A stretch of 64,000 bases of DNA from an uncultured Clostridium sp. (GCA_900557195.1 USRT01000008.1:1-64000); one strand, 5' to 3'; positions 1-9,471 are shown, numbered from the stretch's first letter. Notes: a model not told the origin generated them from the sequence alone. Numbers and translations are program-made.

Positions 1-75
1 GTACTCAAAGTATATAAATTTCAAAAAAGTGTGACATATGTTTGACTAACCTACAGTGAAAGATATTATATATAG

Positions 76-104
76 TTGACAAAATAGTAAAATGGTGGTA
101 AATT
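76..104 (+). promoter_or_regulatory. promoter of the lysine-riboswitch operon
   Basis: A TTGACA box at 76-81 is followed after 17 bases by TAAATT at 99-104. It lies just upstream of the lysine riboswitch and fits a vegetative promoter with a weaker -10 box. Confidence 0.55.
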
Positions 105-111
105 AAATAAC

Positions 112-286
112 ATTGAGAGAGGCGCAGTTTTTAAGAGTAAAAATTAGATAATTCAGAATAATGCTAATTTATGAAAGGAAAAACTGCCGAAATTAAAAAA
201 GATAGTCTGATATCCTTTTTAGTTGGATTAATGCAAAATATGTATTAGTCTGTCACAAGAAAAACTTGTGGAGTGCTGTCAAAAAT
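112..286 (+). promoter_or_regulatory. lysine riboswitch (L box)
   Basis: The segment carries the conserved L-box blocks in order: GAGAGAGGCGCAG with TTTTTAAGAGTAA near 115-141, ATGAAAGGAAAAACTGCCGA near 172-191, AGTCTGATAT near 206-215, TAGTCTGTCACAAG near 247-260, and GTGGAGTGCTGTC near 269-281. The AAAGG/GCCGAA pair and the closing GGAG-GCTGTC strand are typical of the five-way-junction lysine aptamer. A terminator hairpin follows, so transcription should be reduced when lysine is high. It precedes a GNAT gene and a dipeptidase gene rather than the usual lysC, lysine transporter or lysA. Confidence 0.86.
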
Positions 287-315
287 TATTAAAGATAATT
301 TATGCTTTGTAATTA

Positions 316-347
316 GTGGTTTTGCATGTCTGCAAAACCACTTTTGA
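316..347 (+). terminator. expression-platform terminator of the lysine riboswitch
   Basis: An 11-bp stem, GTGGTTTTGCA at 316-326 with TGCAAAACCAC at 331-341, is followed by TTTTG. It is the regulated terminator between the aptamer and the gene at 466. Confidence 0.75.
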
Positions 348-465
348 TGTTTACGAAATTGGAAACGAAATTATATAAAATCAATTCATTTTCTTAAATG
401 TAATAAGGTTAGTGTAAATTAAATATTAGGCTTCTCGCAAAATAAATAGTAAAGGGGTTTTCATA

Positions 466-1488
466 ATGGAAAGAGAAAAGTTTCTTACAATATTAAAAAG
501 GATGTATTATGAGTGCGAAAGAGAAAATAGGCGTATAAAAGAGCAAGAACCAGAAAGTAAGTTAAGATATGAAGTGCTACAGTTTTCAGATTTAGCCCAA
601 AAATGGGATAGTGTTTATAAAATTGCCGATTTTTATAATAATAATTGGCTAGGTAATAAAGACTTTATGCATATTCCAGATTTCGAACAGGTTCTAAACA
701 ATTGCTTAAATTATCCAATTATAATAGCAAGAGAAGAAGGTAAAGAGGATATATTAGCAATATCAGCAATAAAATATGATGAAAATACAGACGAATTTAC
801 AGATCCTTATTTTCCAGAAGAAGATGCAAGATATTTTTCTATAACAGGAATTTTAGTAAATAAAGATACAAATTATAGAGGAATGGGAAAGAAGATATAT
901 GAAATAGCATTAAAAAGTGCATATGAATATAATAAAAAGTATCCTGGAACTAGAATCATGTGTGTTATAGATTGTAGAAATAAACATAGTTTAAGAGCTT
1001 TAGCTACAGCAGTTGAGAATATTAATAGGAATGAAAGCGTAGGAAAAAATAGAGAATTACCAGCAAACATTATTGGATATTATGAATTAAGAGACACAGA
1101 ACATGATAAATTACAAGAAGCTCCAACATTAGTGTTAGAGGTAGGACTGGATAGTAAAGAAAAGGAAGATAGAGAAAAAGATGGTGAAGTATTAGAATAT
1201 AAAAGAGAAAATACTAAATGTTTATTTGATTCTTTAAGAGATGAACTGAATCAAAAGTTTAAAATATATGGATTAAAACCTCCTGTTGTAAAGGAAGATA
1301 CAGAATCGGGAATGGTTTATTATTATTCTTTACAAAAAGATTTTGAATTAATAGGAACACAAATTGTACCTAATGGAACAGAAGCAGGAAATAATAGACA
1401 GCCTATATATGACGAAAAGATGCATAGTTTTATAGGACCTATTAGAAGTATTGCTATTAAGGAGGAATCAGAATATGATGAATACTAA
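466..1488 (+). CDS. GNAT-like N-acetyltransferase family protein
   Basis: This 340-residue protein has a central acetyl-CoA-binding pattern: a strand ending in ITGILVNKDTNYRG followed by MGKKIYEIALKSA (about residues 125-150), which matches GNAT motif A (RGxGK). The N-terminal 60 residues are charged and helical, and the C-terminal third is unassigned. The start at 466 follows AAAGGGG. It is the first gene behind the lysine riboswitch, and its end overlaps the start of the dipeptidase gene by 14 nt, so the two are probably translated together. The context suggests a role in handling lysine or lysine-containing peptides, but the substrate cannot be read from the sequence. Confidence 0.6.
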   Translation: MEREKFLTILKRMYYECERENRRIKEQEPESKLRYEVLQFSDLAQKWDSVYKIADFYNNNWLGNKDFMHIPDFEQVLNNCLNYPIIIAREEGKEDILAISAIKYDENTDEFTDPYFPEEDARYFSITGILVNKDTNYRGMGKKIYEIALKSAYEYNKKYPGTRIMCVIDCRNKHSLRALATAVENINRNESVGKNRELPANIIGYYELRDTEHDKLQEAPTLVLEVGLDSKEKEDREKDGEVLEYKRENTKCLFDSLRDELNQKFKIYGLKPPVVKEDTESGMVYYYSLQKDFELIGTQIVPNGTEAGNNRQPIYDEKMHSFIGPIRSIAIKEESEYDEY

Positions 1489-2857
1489 GACAATACGATT
1501 TTTTAAAGATATTACAAATATACCAAGAGAATCTGGTAATGAAAAGCAAATTTCTGATTATATTTGTAAATTTGCAGAAGAGAGACATCTAGAATACATT
1601 CAGGATGAATTTAATAATGTAATAATTAGAAAAACAGATGGAGATAATAATCCTATTATTCTTCAAGCTCATATTGATATGGTTTGCGAGAAGGAAGATA
1701 ATTTAGAATTTGATTTTAAGAAAGATAAAATTAGAATATATGAAGAAGATGGATATTTAAAAGCAAGAGGAACAACCCTTGGAGCAGACAATGGAATTGG
1801 TGTTGCTCAAATTTTAAATATTTTGGATAGTGATTTAAAGATAAATGTAGAAGCAATCTTTACAGCTTGTGAAGAAACAACTATGATAGGCGCAGAAAAA
1901 ATCGATGTTTCTATGTTAAAAGGAAAACAAATGATAAATTTGGACGGTTTTGAAGAACATACAATTATAACAGAAAGTGCTAGTTTTTTTGATATTATAT
2001 TAAAGATGAATTACAAGAAGTTTGATAAAGATTCTAATAATTTGTATAAAATATCATTAACTGGAATGGGAGGTGGTCATTCAGGATTTGATATAGATAA
2101 AAAAAGAGGTAATAGTATAATTGAACTTGCAAACTTATTAAAATTGTTATCAAATATAAGAATTATAGATTTTGCGGGTGGAACTAAATTTAATGTAATC
2201 CCATCAAAAGCTGTTTGTATATTTTCTTGTAAATCAAAATTTGATGAAATAAAAAAAATAGTAGAAAATTATCAAAATGAAAAAATAACTCAATATAGTA
2301 ACTTGAATATTAGCCTAGAAAATGTTATTAAATCAGATGATTCTCTTTCAGAAGAAGAAAGCAAACAATTTATAAATGCTATAATACAATTTAAACATGG
2401 TGTGTTTTCAAAAAATAAAAATAATCAAGTTACTACTTCTGCTAATTTAGGAGTAGTTGATTTAAGAAATAATATAATAAAAATAGGTGTAAGAAGTTCA
2501 AGAAAAGAAGAAGAAGAGAATATATTAGACTATTTATCTAACTATTCTAATAATCACAATTTTAAATTAGTTATACAAGGTAATCAACCTGGATTTGAGA
2601 CTAATGAAGATTCGAAATTGGTTCAAAATCTGGTAAAATCATATAAAAAAGTAACTGATAAAGAAGATTTAATATTAAAGCCAGTTCATATTACTGTAGA
2701 ATGTGGATTCTTTAAAGAAAAAATTAAAGGATTAGAAGTTGCTATAATATCACCTAAAATAATAGGTGCTCATACTGTGGAAGAAAGAGTTGAAATTAAG
2801 TCTATAACTGAATGTGATGAATGGTTATATGAAATATGTAAAAATATAACAGGTTAA
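1475..2857 (+). CDS. pepD: PepD-like aminoacyl-histidine dipeptidase (M20 family)
   Basis: A 460-residue M20-family zinc peptidase of the cytosolic non-specific dipeptidase type. Metal and catalytic motifs are visible: QAHIDMVCEK (His and Asp), TLGADNGIG (bridging Asp), ACEETTMIGA (catalytic Glu-Glu pair), NLDG, and a C-terminal GAHTVEERVE with the last metal His. The ATG at 1475, 9 nt after AAGGAGG, is preferred to an upstream TTG. It overlaps the preceding gene, so it too lies under the lysine riboswitch. It should release amino acids from di- and tripeptides. It contains no in-frame CGG. Confidence 0.88.
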   Translation: MMNTKTIRFFKDITNIPRESGNEKQISDYICKFAEERHLEYIQDEFNNVIIRKTDGDNNPIILQAHIDMVCEKEDNLEFDFKKDKIRIYEEDGYLKARGTTLGADNGIGVAQILNILDSDLKINVEAIFTACEETTMIGAEKIDVSMLKGKQMINLDGFEEHTIITESASFFDIILKMNYKKFDKDSNNLYKISLTGMGGGHSGFDIDKKRGNSIIELANLLKLLSNIRIIDFAGGTKFNVIPSKAVCIFSCKSKFDEIKKIVENYQNEKITQYSNLNISLENVIKSDDSLSEEESKQFINAIIQFKHGVFSKNKNNQVTTSANLGVVDLRNNIIKIGVRSSRKEEEENILDYLSNYSNNHNFKLVIQGNQPGFETNEDSKLVQNLVKSYKKVTDKEDLILKPVHITVECGFFKEKIKGLEVAIISPKIIGAHTVEERVEIKSITECDEWLYEICKNITG

Positions 2858-2981
2858 AATAATTAGCAAGGAAAATGAAGTTTTTATTATAATATATCAC
2901 AACTTCAAGACTATACTATAGGATCAAACCGTTAACGAGTAACTAGAAAATAAAAGTAAATATTTTACTAAATAGAAAGCA

Positions 2982-3078
2982 TAGATAATATGATATGAAG
3001 TTTTGCAAATAGTTTTATAAATTGCATAAAACCTAAAAAACTATTTACAAAAAACATATCTTATTGTCTATTTTTTTG
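2982..3078 (+). terminator. long imperfect hairpin and terminator after pepD
   Basis: TAGATAATATGATATG with GCAAATAGTTTT (2982-3016) pairs imperfectly with AAAACTATTTAC and CATATCTTATTGTCTA (3035-3070), followed by seven T. This fits a strong intrinsic terminator for the pepD operon. The 5' part of this gap (2858-2980) shows nothing else I can name. Confidence 0.6.
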
Positions 3079-3137
3079 TCTCACTTTTAAAGAGTTTTAC
3101 ATAAAATATATCAGGATAAATTAATAGGAGGAAAATT

Positions 3138-3910
3138 ATGGCAAATATTTTAGAAGTGAAAAGTATAGGAAAAAAATATCAAAACAAAGATGGAGAAGTG
3201 CTAGCTTTGAAAAATGTTATTTTTAGAGTAAGTGAGGGAGAATTTGTAAGTATTATAGGACCAAGTCGGATGCGGGAAATCAACATTACTTTCAATCATA
3301 GCAGGATTAGAAAGCAAAAGTGAAGGAGAAATATACATAGAAAATGAAAGAATAGATGGTATTTCTCCAAAAATTGGTTATATGCTTCAAAGAGATTGTC
3401 TACTTGAATGGAAAACTATTTTGAACAATGCTTTATTTGGCTTAGAAATTAAAGGCAAGAAAAGTGCAGAAAATATAAAATATGTAGAAGAGCTACTAAA
3501 AAAATATAATCTATATGAATTTAAAGATAAGTATCCATCAGAGATTTCTGGGGGAATGAGACAAAGAGTAGCATTAATTAGGACTCTTGCTGTAAAACCA
3601 AAAATTTTATTGTTAGATGAGGCTTTTTCTGCATTAGATTATCAAACAAGAATAATGGTAACAAATGATATTTATAAAATATTAAGAAAAGAAAATATTA
3701 CAGCACTTATAGTAACACATGATATTTCAGAAGCTATAAGTATGTCTGATAGAGTTTTAGTATTAAGTAAAAGACCAGGAACAATAAAAGATGTGCATAA
3801 AATAGAATTTGATATAAAGCGGAAGAACTCCTCTAAATTGTAGAGAAAGCCCAAAATTTAGCGAATATTTTAATACATTATGGAAGGAGCTGGGTGTAGA
3901 TGAAAAATAA
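3138..3910 (+). CDS. ABC transporter ATP-binding protein (NitT/TauT type), two CGG +1 sites
   Basis: ATPase of a nitrate/taurine-type ABC importer. Frame changes at CGG 3267-3269 and CGG 3820-3822 divide it. Skipping one C at each gives a continuous 256-residue protein: Walker A GPSGCGKST, signature SGGMRQR, Walker B LLLDEAF and the H-loop HDISEA. The second shift restores a C-terminus (GRTP, CRESPKF, LWKEL) typical of this family and ends at TAA 3910, overlapping the permease ATG at 3900. Without the shifts the gene would lose its Walker A motif. The start follows AGGAGG. It forms an operon with the permease and binding protein downstream. Confidence 0.88.
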
Positions 3911-4710
3911 GATTATATCAAAAGAAAGAAAAATATATCTAGGAAATTTAAGAAAACAGAAGATACAAATTTTTTTGGCGCAAGTTTTAATATTATTAGG
4001 TTTTCTAGCTCTTTGGCAATTTCTGGCAGATAAAGGAATAATAGATAGTTTTATAACAAGTAAACCAAGCAGAATATTAAACACTTTTATGAATTTGTCA
4101 CAAAATGATTTATTAACACACATTTTAGTAACAACATATGAAACAGTAGTTGGTTTTTTACTTGGAACTTTACTTGGAATATTTATAGCTATTTTATTAT
4201 GGTGGTCCAATTTTTTAGCAAAGGTATCAGAACCATTTTTAGTTGTTTTAAATAGTTTGCCAAAAGTTGCACTCCGGTCCAGTAATTATAATTTGGGTAG
4301 GTGCAGGCACTCCTGCAATTATAGTTATGGCAATTGCAATTTCACTTGTTGTAACTATACTTGAAAATTTAAATGGATTTTTAAAAACAGATAAAGAAGT
4401 AATAAAAATGGCAAAAACATTTAATGCAAGTAAATGGCAGATATTAACTAAAATTGTAATACCAGCTAATATATCAACATTTATAAATTCATTAAAGGTA
4501 AATATAGGTCTTTCTTTAGTTGGGGTAATATCAGGTGAGTTTTTAGTATCAAAGGCTGGGCTTGGTTATTTAATAGTATATGGTGGTCAGGTATTTAAAC
4601 TAGATTTAGTAATGGCAAGTGTAATAATACTTGGAATAGTTGCAGGAGTAATGTATGAATGTGTTATTCTATTAGAAAAGTTTATCCTAAGAAGTAAAAA
4701 GTTTAAATAG
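3900..4710 (+). CDS. ABC transporter permease (NitT/TauT type), one CGG +1 site
   Basis: Inner-membrane permease of the same importer. An in-frame CGG at 4275-4277 interrupts it. Reading CTC-(C)-GGT there yields KVALGPVIIIW, the conserved segment of BPD_transp_1 permeases just before the EAA loop, and a complete protein of 269 residues with about six membrane segments. The EAA-like loop is near FNASKWQILTKIVIPAN. The ATG at 3900 follows GGAGCTGGG inside the end of the ATPase gene, giving tight coupling. Substrate class is probably aromatic or thiamine-precursor-like or sulfonate, but it is not resolvable here. Confidence 0.87.
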
Positions 4711-4728
4711 AAAATAAGGAGGAAATTT

Positions 4729-5745
4729 ATGAGAAAAAATATTGTAATTGGAATTTTTATTATAGTTGTTGTTATTGGTTTTACTCTTGGAATATCAATT
4801 TTCAAAAATCAAAATAATGTAAGCAATATTAAAAATATTAAGGTAAGTGAAGTTACTCGTTCTGTTTTTTATGCTCCACAATATGTAGCAATAAATAATG
4901 GATATTTTAAAGAAAATGGAATAGAAATAGAACTTACAACAGGTCAAGGAGCAGATGCAGTAATGACATCAGTTTTAGCAAATCAAGTAGATATAGGATT
5001 TGCAGGACCAGAAGCATCAATTTATGTATATAATGAGGGAAAAGAAGATTTTTGTCAAGTATTTGCACAAATGACTAAAAAAGATGGTTCATTTTTAGTT
5101 GCAAAAGAAAAAACAGATAACTTTAGCTGGCAAAATTTAAAAGGAAAAACAGTAATACCTGGAAGAAAAGGTGGAGTTCCATATATGACTTTAGAATATG
5201 TTTTAAAGAAAAATGGAATAAATCCTGAAGCTGACTTAACATTAGATGATAGTATAAAATTTGATTTAATGGCAGGTGCATTTTCAAGTGGAACAGCACA
5301 ATTTGTAACACTATTTGAGCCAACAGCATCACTTATACAAAATGAAGGAAAAGGTTATGTTGTGGCATCTGTTGGAGAGGCAGCAGGAGAAATACCATAT
5401 ACAGCATATTTTGCCAAAAAAAGCTATATTCAAAATAATGAAGATGTAATACAAGGATTTACAAATGCAATTTATAAAGGCGAAAAATGGGTAAATGAGC
5501 ATTCATCAGAAGAAATCGCAAAAGTAGTTCAAAGCTTTTTCCCAGATACAGATTTAAGCTTACTTGCAAATGTAATACAAAACTACAAAGATATTGATGC
5601 ATGGAATGATACGCCAGTACTAAAAGAAGAGTCTTTTGAATTACTTCAAGATGTTATGACTATGGCAGGTGAATTAGATAAGAAGGCTCCATATAGCAAG
5701 CTTGTAAATAATAGTTTTGCAGAAAAGAGTATAACTAAAGATTAA
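4729..5745 (+). CDS. ABC transporter substrate-binding protein (NMT1/SsuA-like)
   Basis: A 338-residue periplasmic-binding-protein homologue tethered by an N-terminal hydrophobic segment (residues 5-25); it has no lipobox cysteine. The motifs FYAPQYVAINNGYFKENGI and VDIGFAGPEASIY are those of NMT1/THI5-like and SsuA-like binding proteins. The start follows AAGGAGG. It is the third gene of the importer operon and delivers substrate to the permease at 3900. No CGG site occurs in it, unlike its two partners. Confidence 0.85.
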   Translation: MRKNIVIGIFIIVVVIGFTLGISIFKNQNNVSNIKNIKVSEVTRSVFYAPQYVAINNGYFKENGIEIELTTGQGADAVMTSVLANQVDIGFAGPEASIYVYNEGKEDFCQVFAQMTKKDGSFLVAKEKTDNFSWQNLKGKTVIPGRKGGVPYMTLEYVLKKNGINPEADLTLDDSIKFDLMAGAFSSGTAQFVTLFEPTASLIQNEGKGYVVASVGEAAGEIPYTAYFAKKSYIQNNEDVIQGFTNAIYKGEKWVNEHSSEEIAKVVQSFFPDTDLSLLANVIQNYKDIDAWNDTPVLKEESFELLQDVMTMAGELDKKAPYSKLVNNSFAEKSITKD

Positions 5746-5795
5746 ATTAGATATATTTTGTTAAGTGTTTTAAATGTGAAGTATTAATAAATGAT

Positions 5796-5832
5796 ACTAG
5801 CAATGTGTGAGAATATACATTGCTAGTTTTTA
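5796..5832 (+). terminator. intrinsic terminator of the ABC importer operon
   Basis: ACTAGCAATGT at 5796-5806 pairs with ACATTGCTAGT at 5817-5827, followed by a T run. Confidence 0.8.
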
Positions 5833-5936
5833 TAATTAGTGTATATAAGAAAATGAAATGTTGTGAAGTTTGTATTTGAGTAATGAAAATAAAAAATATT
5901 TTAGTTAAAGACATATAAAATCGTTATTTAGATGGA

Positions 5937-5964
5937 TTGCAAATAATAAAATGTATGATATAAT
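5937..5964 (+). promoter_or_regulatory. promoter for the 6007-8575 gene group
   Basis: TTGCAA at 5937-5942, a 16-base spacer and TATAAT at 5959-5964. It lies 43 bp upstream of the first ATG. Confidence 0.6.
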
Positions 5965-6006
5965 GCACACAATATTACTATATAGTAAATTGGAGGGAGA
6001 ATTACA

Positions 6007-6378
6007 ATGAATGATTTATTGAACAAATATGACAAGTGGACAAAAGATTTCATGGAGTCTTGGAAAGAATTAGATTGGAGGAGAACACTTGAAACATTAT
6101 CTCATGATGTAAAATATTACGAAAATCCAATAGATGAACCCTGTAAAAATTTTGATGAAGTTATGGACTTGTGGAATGTCGTAGCAGATAATCAAAAAGA
6201 TATTTCATATACATATAAGATTATAAGTTATGATGAAGATGTTTGTATTATAAATTGGCAAATGATTAGAGCAATAACTAAAACGAATCAAAAGCAACAA
6301 ATTGATGGAATATTTCAAATATCTTTAAATGATGATGGTAAATGTAACTTATTTAAGCAATGGAGATTTACAAGATAG
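6007..6378 (+). CDS. SnoaL/NTF2-like small protein
   Basis: A 123-residue protein with the pattern of a SnoaL-like NTF2 fold: an N-terminal helix WTKDFMESWKELDWRRTLETLSHDVKYYENP, then strands ending in IINWQMIRA and GIFQISLNDDGKCNLFKQWRF. Members bind small hydrophobic molecules or act as isomerases or cyclases. The start follows GGAGGGAG. It sits 15 nt upstream of a short-chain dehydrogenase, so it may share its substrate, which is unknown. Confidence 0.6.
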   Translation: MNDLLNKYDKWTKDFMESWKELDWRRTLETLSHDVKYYENPIDEPCKNFDEVMDLWNVVADNQKDISYTYKIISYDEDVCIINWQMIRAITKTNQKQQIDGIFQISLNDDGKCNLFKQWRFTR

Positions 6379-6393
6379 GAAAGGTGGGTAATT

Positions 6394-7137
6394 ATGAAAT
6401 TAAAGAATAAAGTAGCACTAATTACAGGTTCATCTTCCGGAATAGGGAAAGCAATCGCAATACTATTTGCGAAAGAAGGAGCAGATGTAATTATATGCTC
6501 AAACAAATCTAGTGAAGAAGGAAGAAAAGTATTAGAAGAAGTGAAAAAAATTGGTTCAGACGCTATGTATGTTCAAGCAGATTTAACAAAAGAAGAAGAT
6601 ATACAAAATATGTTTAATCTAATAGCTGAAAAATATGGCAAATTAGATATTCTAATTAATAATGCTGGAAGAACTTTTAATATTCCTTTTGATGAAATAA
6701 CAGCAGAATCTATAGTGAAAGATATAAATACTAATTTAACTTCTGCAATTATATGTTCAAAGTATGCAGTAGAATTTATGAAGAATGAAGGTTGGATAGT
6801 TAATACATCTTCTATAAGAGGAATTGATTATTCTGGCAGAGGTGGAATTATAGGTTATTGTTCTGCAAAAGCTGGAATCAATAGTTTTACAAAAACATTA
6901 GCTATGGAATTAGCTCCTAGAATTCATGTAAATGCTGTTGCACCTGGTTTTGTATATACAAACTATATGAATGCTGTAACTGATGAGATGAAACAATCTT
7001 GGTTAAAAAATATTCCAATAAATAAGTTTATTGAGCCAGAAGAAATTGCAGAGGTATATTTAATGTTGGCAACTTCAAATATATTTACAGGTTCTGTAAT
7101 AGTAGCTGATGGAGGATATTCATTATTGAATAGATAA
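6394..7137 (+). CDS. short-chain dehydrogenase/reductase (SDR)
   Basis: A 247-residue classical SDR. The NAD(P)-binding motif TGSSSGIGKA lies at residues 9-18, the NNAG motif at about 88-91, the catalytic serine in NTSSIRG, and the YxxxK pair in YCSAKAG at about 152-156. The C-terminal APGFVYTNYM and VADGGYS are typical of FabG-like members. The start ATG 6394 follows GGAAAGGTGGG. It is probably cotranscribed with the NTF2-like gene. Substrate is unknown. Confidence 0.85.
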   Translation: MKLKNKVALITGSSSGIGKAIAILFAKEGADVIICSNKSSEEGRKVLEEVKKIGSDAMYVQADLTKEEDIQNMFNLIAEKYGKLDILINNAGRTFNIPFDEITAESIVKDINTNLTSAIICSKYAVEFMKNEGWIVNTSSIRGIDYSGRGGIIGYCSAKAGINSFTKTLAMELAPRIHVNAVAPGFVYTNYMNAVTDEMKQSWLKNIPINKFIEPEEIAEVYLMLATSNIFTGSVIVADGGYSLLNR

Positions 7138-7184
7138 CTTTATTGAGATTTTAAAGTTTGATTATAATTTTGGAGGATTAGAAA

Positions 7185-8006
7185 ATGAAAAAAAGAAAAA
7201 TAGTCATTTTTTCGGATTTGCACTATGCACCAGAAATACCAGTAAATAATGGCTCAAAAATAGAGAGAAAATTAATGTGGTTTGCAGAGCCATTACTAGA
7301 AAAGATAACAGATGAAATAAACAACAATATTAAACCAGATTTAGTTTTAAATTTGGGTGATTTGGTTGAAGATTTTAATGACCACGATAAAGATATTGAG
7401 AATCTAAATTATATATGGAATAAATTTAAAAAAATAAGTGTTCCTTTTTATTCTTGTATTGGAAATCATGATTTACGTTCAATGATATCAAGAGAAGAAG
7501 TTGAAAAAATAATGGAATATAAACATTCAACATTTTCTTTTAATATAGACGGAATGCATATAGTCATATTAGGAACTTTTGTAAATAATGAAATGGGAAC
7601 AGAAGAAGGAGGGATTTTCAAAACACAATTTTTATCAGATGAAGATTTAGAATGGTTAAAAAAAGATTTAAGTATCAATAGTTTGCCTAGTATTGTGTGT
7701 GTACATTTTGGTGTAGCAGAAGATAAAATGAAGGGAAATTGGTGGTTTGAAAATTGTCCAGAAACTGCTTTACTTGGAAATAGAGAAGAATTAAAGAACA
7801 TATTAAAACAAGATAAAAATTTATTGGCTGTATTTTCAGGACATCAGCATTGGACTAAAAATATTGTTGAAGAAGGAATTAACTATTATGTATTAGGCTC
7901 TATGACAGAAAATATAAGTAACAATGGTATTCCAGATGGAGTATATTTTGTTGTTGAATTTGATGGCAAAAAGATAGATGTCATAGAAAAACATATAAGA
8001 TTATAA
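7185..8006 (+). CDS. calcineurin-like metallophosphoesterase
   Basis: A 273-residue cytosolic metallophosphoesterase. The five metal-binding blocks are visible: FSDLHY near the N-terminus, NLGDLVED, GNHDLRS, CVHFG and SGHQHW. No signal peptide. The start follows TGGAGG. It is followed within 25 nt by a histidine phosphatase gene, suggesting joint use in dephosphorylating small metabolites. The natural substrate cannot be deduced. Confidence 0.85.
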   Translation: MKKRKIVIFSDLHYAPEIPVNNGSKIERKLMWFAEPLLEKITDEINNNIKPDLVLNLGDLVEDFNDHDKDIENLNYIWNKFKKISVPFYSCIGNHDLRSMISREEVEKIMEYKHSTFSFNIDGMHIVILGTFVNNEMGTEEGGIFKTQFLSDEDLEWLKKDLSINSLPSIVCVHFGVAEDKMKGNWWFENCPETALLGNREELKNILKQDKNLLAVFSGHQHWTKNIVEEGINYYVLGSMTENISNNGIPDGVYFVVEFDGKKIDVIEKHIRL

Positions 8007-8029
8007 AAAATTTGAGGGGAGAAAAAATT

Positions 8030-8575
8030 ATGCCAACATTATATTTTATAAGACATGGACAAACAGAAGCTAATGTTGAAGGTGTTTTAACAGGAACCCT
8101 TGAAACAAATTTAACACAAAAGGGAATAGATGATGCTAAAGCATTAGCTAGTAATCTTACAGAAAATTTTGATTACTATTATTGTTCACCATTAACAAGA
8201 ACACATCAAACTTTAAAAGCAATAAAAGGTGATGTTGATTTTATAATCGATAAAAGAATTATAGAAGTTTCATCAGGAGATTGGCAAGGACTTTATAAAA
8301 ACGAATTACCAGAGCCAGAATATTCTTTGTATAAAAAAGGACGAATGGATCCACCAAATGGAGAAAGCTTGAAGGATGTTGAAAAAAGAGCTAGAGATTT
8401 TCTACAAGATATGTTTAGTAAATATGGAGATGACGATAAATTATTAATAGTAACACATAATGCTTTTATGAGGACTTTAAAACGAATTTTTATCGATAAA
8501 AGTAAAGTTGAAGAGCCAAAAAATCTAGAAATATTTGTTGTAGATGAAGAAATGTATGATAAGTTAAATAAATAG
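8030..8575 (+). CDS. histidine phosphatase family protein (phosphoglycerate mutase-like)
   Basis: A 181-residue branch-1 histidine phosphatase. FIRHGQTEAN holds the phosphorylated His, SPLTRTHQT is the second Arg block, and VTHNAFMRT contains the second catalytic His. An upstream TTG at 8012 would overlap the AGGGGAG ribosome-binding site, so ATG 8030 is preferred. It lies in the same direction and close to the phosphoesterase gene. Confidence 0.85.
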   Translation: MPTLYFIRHGQTEANVEGVLTGTLETNLTQKGIDDAKALASNLTENFDYYYCSPLTRTHQTLKAIKGDVDFIIDKRIIEVSSGDWQGLYKNELPEPEYSLYKKGRMDPPNGESLKDVEKRARDFLQDMFSKYGDDDKLLIVTHNAFMRTLKRIFIDKSKVEEPKNLEIFVVDEEMYDKLNK

Positions 8576-8604
8576 GATTTATACGAGAAAGGAATGAAAT
8601 TTAT

Positions 8605-9174
8605 ATGAAAAATGTATTCTTAATTCATAGTGTTAATGGTAACACCATAGATTCTTTTGCTCCTAGTGTAGAGAAATTTTGCAAAGAAAATAATTTAGAT
8701 TATTATTATCCAATATTTCCAATAAGAGCAGAAGCTTCTCCAGAATCTTGGGGGAAAATATTAAATGAATATGTTGAGAATGGAACTTTAAATCAAGAAA
8801 GTATGGTAATTACACATAGTATAGGAACAAAATTTATTCCAAAATTTTTAGTAATGAACAATTTAAGAATTGATACTTTTGTATCTGTAGCAGGATTTGT
8901 TGATTATGTAGGTAGAACAGATTATTTAAAAGATGTAAGTGAAATTTTTAGAATATCAGATGAAGAATTTGATATCGCTCAAAGTCTTATAAAAAAAAGA
9001 TATGCTTTATATAGCGATAATGACAACAACAGTCCTATTGAAAAGTGTGAGAAGTATGCTGATAAATTGAATGCTAATAAAGTATTTGTTAAGGGAGCAG
9101 GACATTTTACATCTGAAGATGGTATTTCTGAAATTCATGAATTAAATACAATCTTAGAAGGATATGCAAAGTAA
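8605..9174 (+). CDS. RBBP9/YdeN-like alpha/beta hydrolase
   Basis: A 189-residue serine hydrolase of the RBBP9/YdeN group. FLIHSVNGN gives the oxyanion region, THSIGTKF the nucleophile Ser in a short H-S-x-G elbow, and KGAGHFTSEDG the catalytic His near the C-terminus. The start follows GAAAGGAATG. It is probably the last intact gene of this run. Confidence 0.75.
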   Translation: MKNVFLIHSVNGNTIDSFAPSVEKFCKENNLDYYYPIFPIRAEASPESWGKILNEYVENGTLNQESMVITHSIGTKFIPKFLVMNNLRIDTFVSVAGFVDYVGRTDYLKDVSEIFRISDEEFDIAQSLIKKRYALYSDNDNNSPIEKCEKYADKLNANKVFVKGAGHFTSEDGISEIHELNTILEGYAK

Positions 9175-9213
9175 AAAAATATTATAAATATCAGTTTTTT
9201 ATAAGAAGACACT

Positions 9214-9411
9214 ATGGAAGAAAATATAAAATTCGGTGCATATTTTTCAGATATACCATATACATTATCTGAAAAAGTTTCAAAAGAGTGTAGCAATTCG
9301 GTAATGAAACTAATAGAAAATGGAGATCATACATTTGATAATTCTAAAAAAGCTTTAGAAGAAGATTTGAGAAAAACAGTGGATTTTTGTATTAATTTAT
9401 TAAAAAACTAA
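9214..9411 (+). pseudogene. short C-terminal fragment of a hydrolase-like gene
   Basis: This 65-codon ORF has no convincing ribosome-binding site. It looks like the tail of an alpha/beta-hydrolase-type protein: NGDHTFDNSKKALEEDLRKT resembles the segment around a catalytic His, followed by a final helix. Its position next to a hydrolase gene and a frameshifted gene suggests local decay. It could instead be a small real protein; confidence is low. Confidence 0.35.
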
Positions 9412-9471
9412 TGAAATAAAACTTTTTGATGAAAAAACAAAAAATAGAATTGTGAGTTTTGGAGTTTAAAA

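Noticed and set aside
873..1070. Leftward ORFs lying inside rightward genes
   Set aside because: They lack ribosome-binding sites and family motifs, and lie wholly within well-supported genes; they are frame shadows. The HxlR gene is the only supported leftward gene.
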